A stretch of 5,111 bases of DNA from DATKMS01 sp041497995 (GTDB lineage Bacteria; Desulfobacterota; Binatia; HRBIN30): positions 1 to 5,111 of the forward strand of contig JBGQHM010000457.1 in the NCBI GenBank assembly GCA_041497995.1, in the 5' to 3' direction. The translations under genes and the position numbers were made by a program. The notes beneath the pieces were generated by a model. The model was not told where the DNA came from and searched no databases. It was given only the letters and a program-made list of their open reading frames with translations. This document shows positions 1 to 5,040 of the stretch, in pieces. Within the stretch, counting starts at the first letter, position 1. Each line of letters opens with the position of its first letter.

Positions 1-270
1 CCGGTCGGCGGCCGCGTCCCAGAAGGCCCAGCGATCGCCAAATCCGAAGCGCTCCAGGAGGGTGCGAGTGAACGCCACGCCCGCATCGGGTGCGACGTGC
101 ATGTTCCCCGTCAGCGGATCGAAGCAGTCGGTGACGTATGCCGTGTCTTCGTAGAAGTACGCGTCGAAGCCCAGGGCGCGCAGACCGGCGAGGTAGTGCA
201 GGATCTGCCACGCGTATCCGCCGAGCGGACAGCGCACCAGATAGCCGGCCAACACAACGACGTCGCGCAT
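1..270 (-). CDS. Glycosyltransferase-like protein, paralog of the upstream gene (partial, C-terminus outside window)
   Basis: The first 90 codons of a minus-strand gene are visible, beginning MRDVVVLAGYLV and running off the window at position 1 with no stop. The reading matches the N-terminus of the 384-residue neighbour in order: a beta strand ending in AG, a P-x-GG turn, an AW..L.Y segment, G-x-R-x-LG-[FY]-D-x-Y-[FY]-x-E, and later a GVAF.R..LERF helix. This looks like the first Rossmann half of a GT-B glycosyltransferase-like protein; no catalytic half is visible, so activity cannot be judged. The ATG (268-270) shares one base with the neighbour's TAA (270-272), giving TAATG on the minus strand. 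The nearest GGAG (285-288 on the complement) is 14 bases away, so translation probably depends on ribosomes finishing the upstream gene. Same-family tandem genes suggest successive or alternative sugar transfers, which is inference. Confidence 0.85.
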   Translation of the reverse strand, partial: MRDVVVLAGYLVRCPLGGYAWQILHYLAGLRALGFDAYFYEDTAYVTDCFDPLTGNMHVAPDAGVAFTRTLLERFGFGDRWAFWDAAADR

Positions 271-1424
271 TACAAACCGACCAGCTCCAGCAGCCGCGGC
301 AGCACGCGGTCGGAATCGAGGTGATCGCGCGCGAATGCGGCGGCGGCGGCGGCGTGGCGAGCATAGTCGCGCTCGATACGGTCCAGTGCGTCAGCCGCAC
401 CGTCCAGATCGGTAAACGTCAACAAGCCGAGGCCCGTGGGGACGTGCGTGCCGATCCCGGTATCCTGCACGATCACTGGCCGGCCGGCCGCCAGATAACA
501 GGCGCTGCGGTCGCTGAACCAACCGCTGCGGCCGGCGGCGTAGCCGTGCTTCACCGCGGTGAGCTCGCCGCGCGACGAGTGGATGTAGTCGCGATATGAG
601 TCGGGTGTTGCACAGTGCTGGCGCGGTGCGCTCAGATGCCACCCGTTTGTCGTCAGTGTGGAGAGATCCGGCTCGTTCGGGTGGATGGCGAGGCACAGCT
701 CCAGCGGTACCGCGACGCGGCGCGGTAGCTCGACGATGCGCATGAACTCCTCGGCCTTCTGTCCGTACCACACGCCTTGCCACTCCACCGGGCTGTAGCC
801 GCGCCAGTCGGCCACTGTGGTGTATCGCTCACCCGGCGGCAGGCTCGTGGTCCATTCGCTCAACACGACTGGTGGCAGTGTTGAGTGCCACTCGATGCCG
901 CAGGTCGGCAAGGGACAATCGGGCGCGCCGACGTTCAGTCCAACCGTGACGTGCACATCGTGACCGCGTAGGTTCATGTCGACGCCGTACTGCTGCTGCC
1001 AGATCTGCACGAATCCGGGGTCGAGGTCGAGATACATGCGGCGGTGTGCCGCGGCGAGCACGGACGACAAATGGAACCGGCCCGAGATGTTGATGAAGAG
1101 AGCGGTGTCGCGCGCCAGCCGCTCGACGTCAGCGCGCGACAAGCCGGCGTGACCATCCCCCTTCCATTCGAGCAACGCGGCATGATCGGTCAGCGCGAAA
1201 CGCTCCATCACGGCCCGAAAGAACGCGACGTTGGCGGAGGCGGCAAAGGCCGCGGGCTTCCACTCATCATCGATGCAGCTTTTCGGTTCGATGTGCTCAA
1301 CATAGTAGGTGTCGTAGCCCAGCCGGCGAAAGCCGAGCACGTATTGCAAGAACGCCCATGCATTGCCGGCGCCTCCAATGGGATGGTGGGCGAGGGCGCC
1401 CGCAATCATCACGCGCTTGGGCAT
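270..1424 (-). CDS. GT-B glycosyltransferase-like protein, complete, 384 residues
   Basis: This is an intact gene with good codon character, starting ATG at 1424 and ending TAA at 270-272. Residues 1-90 form an N-terminal Rossmann-like part with a glycine-rich turn (PIGGAGNAW, about 15-23) and the segment GFRRLGYDTYYVEH. The best family signature is near the C-terminus, about residues 284-337, where SRGELTAVKHGY, RSGWFSDRSACYLAAGRPV and VQDTGIG followed by PTGLGLLTF occur in order. From memory this block is typical of proteins annotated as GT-B glycosyltransferases, where it would bind the nucleotide-sugar donor. There is no signal peptide or clear membrane segment, so it is probably cytoplasmic. 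The Shine-Dalgarno match before the ATG is weak. It is the first visible gene of a minus-strand operon with a paralog coupled directly behind it. The sugar donor and acceptor cannot be read from sequence. A six-alanine run near residues 359-364 is encoded by a GCG-type repeat. Confidence 0.88.
   Translation of the reverse strand: MPKRVMIAGALAHHPIGGAGNAWAFLQYVLGFRRLGYDTYYVEHIEPKSCIDDEWKPAAFAASANVAFFRAVMERFALTDHAALLEWKGDGHAGLSRADVERLARDTALFINISGRFHLSSVLAAAHRRMYLDLDPGFVQIWQQQYGVDMNLRGHDVHVTVGLNVGAPDCPLPTCGIEWHSTLPPVVLSEWTTSLPPGERYTTVADWRGYSPVEWQGVWYGQKAEEFMRIVELPRRVAVPLELCLAIHPNEPDLSTLTTNGWHLSAPRQHCATPDSYRDYIHSSRGELTAVKHGYAAGRSGWFSDRSACYLAAGRPVIVQDTGIGTHVPTGLGLLTFTDLDGAADALDRIERDYARHAAAAAAFARDHLDSDRVLPRLLELVGL
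337..354. repeat. (GCG)6 trinucleotide run inside the glycosyltransferase gene
   Basis: Six perfect GCG units sit in the plus strand. On the coding strand the stretch supplies most of a six-alanine run (five GCC plus one GCA), in a predicted helix between the donor-binding block and the C-terminus. Slippage by one unit would add or remove one alanine without breaking the frame. It may simply reflect GC-rich codon bias in an alanine-rich helix. Confidence 0.7.
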
Positions 1425-1490
1425 TCCGGGAAGGGGTGTCGGGTGTGGGGCGTTGGCTGTGATTTGTAGGAAACGTGCATCGCGGCGACC

Positions 1491-1517
1491 TTTCTACGCC
1501 CCAAGCGTTGTTGTCAA
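1491..1517 (-). promoter_or_regulatory. Candidate sigma-70-like promoter for the glycosyltransferase operon
   Basis: On the minus strand a perfect TTGACA (1517-1512) is followed after 15 bases by TAGAAA (1496-1491), about 65 bases before the glycosyltransferase ATG. The -35 box is exact, but the spacer is short (17 is ideal) and the -10 box is poor. It is the best promoter candidate between this operon and the relic to its right. Weak support. Confidence 0.28.
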
Positions 1518-1605
1518 CGGTGGCGCGGATTTCCCCTTTCGTGTTTTCGCGGTGCTCTCTTTTAAATGAGGTGCCGCCCAGAACGTCGCAGTATCAGCAA
1601 GGTTC

Positions 1606-2736
1606 GTGTCTATGCTCGCCCTTCGCCTCGATGACATCAGCGACAGCGACGAGATGGTGATCAGCGCGGCGTGGGGCCTCGGCGAAGCGGTCGTCGCCGG
1701 TCACGTGCAGGCGGACGAGTTCGTGGTCGCGAAGCGCGACGAGGCCATGCAGTCCACGACGATCGGGGACAAGCACCACCGCGTGCTGTCGGAGGCCGGC
1801 ATATCGCGGCTGGTCGAGACCGACGCGCGCGAACGCGCTGCGCCCAGCCTGGGCGCCGTACAGCTGGCCGAGCTGGCCGCGCTGCTCCTGCGCATCGAGC
1901 GACACTACGGTGCGCCGCAGGACATCGAGTGGTGCCACGACGGCGGGCGCTTCTGGATCGTGCAGGCGCGCCCGGTCACGATGCGCCGCCGCGCAAGAAG
2001 CGCGACGTCCAGTGGACGCGCGCCAACGCCCGCGAAGTGTTGCCCGACTTGCCCTCACCGCAGGCGCTCGAGGCGATCTGTGACATCGTGAACCGCGGTT
2101 CCCGGGCAGTCCTCGGACGGCTGGCGGGCCCGGTGTCCGACATCGGTCCGGTGGACAAGAGCTTCCTCGCGCTTCGTCGAACGTGGCTGGATCGATGCGC
2201 GTGACGACTACTTCTTCCTCCTGCTCCCCGAGGTCGAGGCCGCGATCCGTAACCCCACCGCTGCGGTAGCGCTGTGCGAAGTAGTGACGCGGCGGAAGAG
2301 TGAGATCGCCGCGTGACGCCACCTCGAGATGCCGCTGTTCATGCGAGAATCCGAGTTGCCGCGGCTGATCCGGCGCGCCACCGCTGATCTGCCCGCAGCG
2401 GAGGTGTCCACGCTGCACGGCACGTGTGTGAGCCCCGGTGTCGCCGAGGGCGAGGTGATGGTCCTGCGCGAGCCGAGCGAGTTCGCGCGCATGAAGCGCG
2501 GCGCGATCCTTGTTGCACCGGCCACCGACCCCTCGTGGAACCCACTGTTCACGCTCGCCGCCGGGGTGATCGTCGAGATCGGCGGCATGCTCTCCCACGC
2601 CTCCACGGTCGCCCGCGAGTATGGCTTGCCCGCGCTGGCCAACGTGAAGGATGCGACCAGAAGGCTCAACGACGGCGACCGCGTCCACCTCGATGCCACC
2701 GGTGGTGTGGTGGAGATTGTTCGATCCGCCGGTTGA
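1606..2736 (+). pseudogene. Decayed PEP synthase / rifampin phosphotransferase-like gene (PEP/pyruvate-binding plus phosphohistidine domains)
   Basis: Intact relatives use an ATP-binding domain, a swivelling phosphohistidine domain and sometimes a pyruvate-binding domain to move phosphate from ATP to pyruvate or a drug. Here only pieces remain. Frame 1 from about 1606 gives the end of the ATP-grasp-like domain: SAAWGLGEAVVAG, then GAPQDIEW, and WIVQARPVT ending at 1980. The reading then moves to frame 3 (VQWTRANAREVLPDLP to GPVDKSF, to about 2164) and returns to frame 1 at about 2173 as RFVERGWIDARDDYFFLL. Those two segments are normally separated by several hundred residues, so the middle is deleted there. 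An in-frame TGA at 2314-2316 follows KSEIAA, and the frame continues RHLEMPLFMRESELP to the natural end at 2736. The C-terminal domain is well kept, with the phosphorylatable His (codon 2596-2598) in GGMLSHAS and then VAREYGLPALANV. The first couple of hundred residues are missing. No functional enzyme can be made. Confidence 0.9.
2314..2316 (+). other. In-frame TGA stop inside the PEP-synthase-like relic
   Basis: This TGA interrupts an otherwise continuous reading frame between KSEIAA and RHLEMPLF. Both sides look like the segment just before the phosphohistidine domain in this family. A Trp (TGG) or Arg (CGA) codon could become TGA by a single change. Recoding is unlikely because mazE and the relic's own natural end also use TGA as a stop. 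Confidence 0.8.
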
Positions 2737-2964
2737 CGAAAGCCGACAGGAGCGGGCGCGGGTACGGGGGATCTCGAGACGCAAGAGCTCGCGCAAGAGC
2801 GGATCGGGCGCTGCAGCGTCCGTAGAATAGAGTGATCGACACGTACGTACTCGACCGCGGGGGGGGTGCTTCGGCGCAACGATGGGATTCGGTGGGCTCA
2901 CTATTTCCGCCACAACCCGACGGCGGCTCGGCGTTCGCTCCGTAGCGATTGCGGCTCGAATCTG

Positions 2965-2987
2965 CGGTATGATAACCGTTCATACCG
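2965..2987. promoter_or_regulatory. Inverted-repeat operator overlapping the mazE promoter
   Basis: A perfect 8-bp inverted repeat, CGGTATGA (2965-2972) and TCATACCG (2980-2987), is separated by seven bases. The left arm contains TATGAT (2968-2973), one mismatch from the TATAAT -10 consensus, and the right arm ends where the mazE ribosome binding site starts. No convincing -35 box lies at ideal spacing. Ribbon-helix-helix antitoxins characteristically bind short palindromes over their own promoter, so this is probably where the antitoxin, or antitoxin-toxin complex, represses transcription. The repeat is seen directly; its binding role is inferred from position and family. A transcript starting near 2980 would have a leader of about 20 bases. 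Confidence 0.65.
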
Positions 2988-2998
2988 GAGGTGAGTCC

Positions 2999-3241
2999 AT
3001 GGCGGCGGCAAAGGTAGCCATTTCTCTAGACGAGGGTGTCCTTACGCGGCTCGATCGCTTGGTGCGGCAGCGCGCGTTTCCGAACCGCAGCAAGGCGATC
3101 GAACAGGCTGTGAAGGAGAAGTTAGAACGTCTCGATCGCTCCCGCCTCGCCCGTGAGTGCGCCAAGCTCGACCCAGCGTTCGAGCAGGCACTGGCAGACC
3201 AAGGGCTTTCCGGAGAGCTGGCCGAACGGCCGGAATACTGA
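2999..3241 (+). CDS. mazE: MazE-type ribbon-helix-helix antitoxin
   Basis: This 80-residue protein has a classic ribbon-helix-helix N-terminus: strand KVAISLDEG (5-13), helix to about residue 26, a turn with FPNRSKAIEQAV (27-38), and a second helix to about 45. Such proteins dimerise and bind operator DNA through the strand. The C-terminal part, CAKLDPAFEQALADQGLSGELAERPEY, matches in outline the toxin-wrapping tail of MazE partners of this MazF class; from memory the ending is more often AEWPEY, so Arg in place of Trp may be a small change. The ATG at 2999 is chosen because GGAGGTGA lies at 2987-2994, giving good spacing, and because the family starts here; an upstream in-frame start at 2882 would run through the promoter and operator. 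Its stop overlaps the toxin reading frame. The gene looks intact and is probably self-repressed through the palindrome just upstream. Confidence 0.92.
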   Translation: MAAAKVAISLDEGVLTRLDRLVRQRAFPNRSKAIEQAVKEKLERLDRSRLARECAKLDPAFEQALADQGLSGELAERPEY

Positions 3242-3564
3242 GGGGTGATGTCGTTTGGGCAGACCTCAGCCCGGTGAGGGGTCACGAGCAGGCCGGGATG
3301 CGGCCGGTGGTCGTCCTGAGCCATGACATCTTCAACGAGCGATCCGGAACGGTCATTGCGATGGCAGTGACAAGCCAGGCGCAGCGCGCCGGCTTTCCGC
3401 TCACGATGGAGCTCAAGAAGGTGCGGCTACCCAAACGTTCGTGGGTCAAGATCAGTTAGATCTGGACGCTCTCGGTGGAGCGGCTCGGTAAGAAGTTGGG
3501 TCGAGTAACGCCGGAGAAACTGGACCGGCTGGTCGATGGATTCAATGAGATCGTCGGGAGCTAA
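3238..3564 (+). pseudogene. mazF: MazF-type endoribonuclease toxin, interrupted by an amber stop
   Basis: MazF toxins cut single-stranded RNA at short sequences and stop growth unless bound by MazE. The frame reads as a standard MazF: RGDVVWADLSPVRGHEQAG, then RPVVVLSHDIFNERSGTVIAMAVTSQ, FPLTMEL, and LPKRSWVKIS. The likely catalytic Arg (about residue 22, before PVVVL) and Thr (about 45, in TSQ) are present. At codon 74 (3457-3459) a TAG occurs where relatives have Gln in KISQIRTLS. The frame then continues IWTLSVERLGKKLG to DRLVDGFNEIVGS and a natural TAA at 3562-3564, giving 108 codons, a normal MazF length. The truncated product would lose the last third, including a core helix. No ATG, GTG or TTG lies at the expected start: only CTG 3238, overlapping the mazE stop, or ATA 3235. 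I see no nearby ribosome binding site, so translation would rely on coupling to mazE. Probably inactive. Confidence 0.85.
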
Positions 3565-3978
3565 TATGCCCTGGCGCGGACCGCCTCGGGTGGGTGTATG
3601 AGGCGCGTATGAATGCAAAAGCGTTGACCCGCCGACCGCGGCGCGGGTTGCCGGATTCGTTGATAGGCCTGGTTCAAAGTAGCAGACGAAACGAGATTCC
3701 TGCATGACTCGAATACTTCTTGCTGTGGGAACACTTCTCGGTGCCATCGCAGTTGCCGCGCCGTAAGACCATCGGCAACATAGGCTGCATTCGCTTGGCT
3801 CACGAACAAGGCTACGAGTGTGACTTCGCAATCGACATCAAACATCAGACCATCGAGCTCGGGCGCGTCTGCTAACCGGCGCATGGATCGGCCCGGCTTC
3901 AACTTCGTTGCGATTCGCGAGCGTCCCTGCGCCGGCCGCTCATGCGCAGCGCGCTAGGCCCTGCGACCGAAGCGCGTC
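3565..3978. other. About 410 bases without an intact gene
   Basis: This stretch separates the mazEF remnant from the lipoprotein gene. It holds the remnant of a small exported protein described separately, plus two weak hairpins: CGCCTC/GAGGCG arms at 3582-3587 and 3600-3605, and ACCCGC/GCGGGT arms at 3627-3632 and 3643-3648. Neither is followed by a T-run, so I do not call a terminator. A 32-codon frame starting at 3609 and ending at 3707 has no recognisable content. I see no tRNA, repeat array or mobile-element end. Confidence 0.6.
3704..3957 (+). pseudogene. Possible remnant of a small exported protein, broken by frameshifts
   Basis: An ATG at 3704 begins MTRILLAVGTLLGAIAVAAP, a textbook cleavable signal peptide (one Arg, hydrophobic core, small residues at the end), and then stops at TAA 3764-3766. 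Frame 3 across the same point continues with protein-like sequence, KTIGNIGCIRLAHEQGYECDFAIDIKH broken here into its recognisable parts TIGNIGC, YECDF and AIDIK, and stops at 3873-3875. Frame 1 then offers RRMDRPGFNFVAIRER before a TAG at 3955-3957. Joined, these resemble the short two-cysteine secreted proteins with a YxCDF-type core common in Gram-negative bacteria. I cannot name the family. Two frame changes in 250 bases would make this a relic. It could also be chance, because an antisense frame through the same bases is open too. Confidence 0.35.
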
Positions 3979-4908
3979 ATGCGCATTCGAACGGTGCCGG
4001 TGTCGGTGATGAGGAGAGAACTCAGTGCCTGGCTTGTGACCGTATTGGCAATCTATGGCGCGGGCGGGTGCGGCACGGTTCAAAATCTTCGTGGCAGCCA
4101 AGCGGGTATGCCGTACCGACAGATGTATGGGGGCGTGGCATTTGATGCGAAGCAGGGCCTTGACCTGTTGACTGACCCGACCTGTGGGCACGCCGGTCCG
4201 CCGGGGTGTGTGCTGCAGAAGGCGATCCTGGCTCCCTATCTTTGGACAGTTGATCTCGCTCTCTCTGCTGTCCTCGACACGCTGACACTCCCAATCACGG
4301 TCGCGACACCCACCGGTTGTCCCGTTGATCTGTCGTGGAAGCAAGGCTTCGGCTGGTACTGTTCGTTTCGCGGAGCTTGGAACACCACCTGCGGCGATGC
4401 CAAACTTGCCGTCGTGCTCAAGGTCGAGGCGGGGGCCGTTGTTGTCTCTCACCTCTACGAAGAAGGTCGCCGGGTATCGGCACCGAGCGGCGACGAAATT
4501 TCGACCGAGTCGATTTGCGTGTTCGCATCAGCGAGCTCATCCCGCGCAGCGCAACTAACTGGTTGGCTGCCGGGGCATTCCTGCGAAGGAAGCACGGTAC
4601 GACCGCTCAGCGGGAAACTGGAACTTTCCGATGACGGAAAGCGCCTCACGCTGGTTCCAACAGAGGCCCCATTCCGCCTCAATGGCTGCGACTTCACGGC
4701 GTTCTCGGGCACCTTCGAGGACTTCCAGCCGCCGGCAGGAAGCGCGGTGGGACCTTCAGTGCTTGATGCGTTCAACCACCGCTTTGAGGCCGACGCGGAG
4801 ACGTGCGCGACGATGCCGGCTTCGAGTTTTTGTCAATCGCCCGGTGCGGCTCACCAAAGGATTGTGTCCGCCCACGCCGCACTTCTGCTATGTGCCGGCG
4901 CCCGATGA
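3979..4908 (+). CDS. Predicted lipoprotein with YceK-like N-terminal part and a long unrecognised C-terminal part
   Basis: The frame encodes 309 residues from ATG 3979. Met11 (4009) may be the true start, because MRRELSAWLVTVLAIYGAGGC is an ideal lipoprotein signal (charged start, hydrophobic core, Cys31 of the long form), although AGG before the Cys is an imperfect lipobox. No strong ribosome binding site separates the two. Residues 31-108 resemble YceK/YidQ (DUF1375) lipoproteins: CGTV after processing, YGGVAFD near 50-56, then PYLWTVDLALSAVLDTLTLP at 86-105. That family is normally under about 110 residues and its function is not firmly known. Here about 200 more residues follow. They contain several cysteines (TTCGD, ESICVF, HSCEG, NGCDF) and strand-like stretches such as KLAVVLKVE and KRLTLVPTE, which I do not recognise. 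It would be anchored to a membrane facing the periplasm. The last 25-30 residues look unlike the rest, and a frameshift near 4825 is possible. Confidence 0.75.
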   Translation: MRIRTVPVSVMRRELSAWLVTVLAIYGAGGCGTVQNLRGSQAGMPYRQMYGGVAFDAKQGLDLLTDPTCGHAGPPGCVLQKAILAPYLWTVDLALSAVLDTLTLPITVATPTGCPVDLSWKQGFGWYCSFRGAWNTTCGDAKLAVVLKVEAGAVVVSHLYEEGRRVSAPSGDEISTESICVFASASSSRAAQLTGWLPGHSCEGSTVRPLSGKLELSDDGKRLTLVPTEAPFRLNGCDFTAFSGTFEDFQPPAGSAVGPSVLDAFNHRFEADAETCATMPASSFCQSPGAAHQRIVSAHAALLLCAGAR

Positions 4909-5040
4909 TGGTCGCAAGACAGGCGCTTGGCTCTCAGCCGCGGCCAACGAACTTTTTCGACTGTCCAAATCGCGGGGGTTCGAGCGTCATTGTGCTAGCG
5001 GAGCATGGTGCCCGCCCACAACCCATGAAGGAGACTCCCA

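Noticed and set aside
138..599. Plus-strand frame of 153 codons opposite the glycosyltransferase genes
   Set aside because: It overlaps two well-supported minus-strand genes and has the arginine/alanine-rich composition of a shadow frame.
1425..1458. GT-rich imperfect repeats (ggggtgtcgggtgtgggg) before the glycosyltransferase gene as a repeat array
   Set aside because: Only about two imperfect units; not enough for a repeat family and no CRISPR-like spacing.
2314..2316. TGA read as Trp (alternative code or selenocysteine)
   Set aside because: TGA acts as a normal stop in mazE and at the end of the relic itself, and the gene carries other lesions, so a nonsense mutation is the simpler reading.
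2838..2866. cacgtacgtac palindrome followed by a run of eight G as a regulatory or recombination site
   Set aside because: Short self-complementary tract with no link to a promoter or repeat elsewhere in the window; likely chance in intergenic DNA.
2208..2879. A 223-codon minus-strand frame
   Set aside because: Serine/arginine-rich shadow of the phosphohistidine domain; no recognisable motif and no ribosome binding site.
1594..2913. A 439-codon open frame on the minus strand opposite the PEP-synthase relic
   Set aside because: Its translation is rich in Arg, His, Gly and Pro without any domain, while the plus strand carries clear PEP-synthase motifs in several frames. Long antisense frames are common in GC-rich coding DNA.
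3582..3605. CGCCTC/GAGGCG hairpin after mazF as a transcription terminator
   Set aside because: Six-base stem with a twelve-base loop and no T-run, which is too weak for an intrinsic terminator.
3561..3902. Minus-strand frame of 113 codons between mazF and the lipoprotein gene
   Set aside because: Partly protein-like, but it has no family match that I recognise, and the plus strand has a signal peptide with matching downstream pieces. Kept only as an alternative to the exported-protein remnant.
3940..4452. Minus-strand frame of 170 codons opposite the lipoprotein gene
   Set aside because: Its content is low in domain-like pattern and the plus strand shows a lipoprotein signal and YceK-like motif in the same bases.
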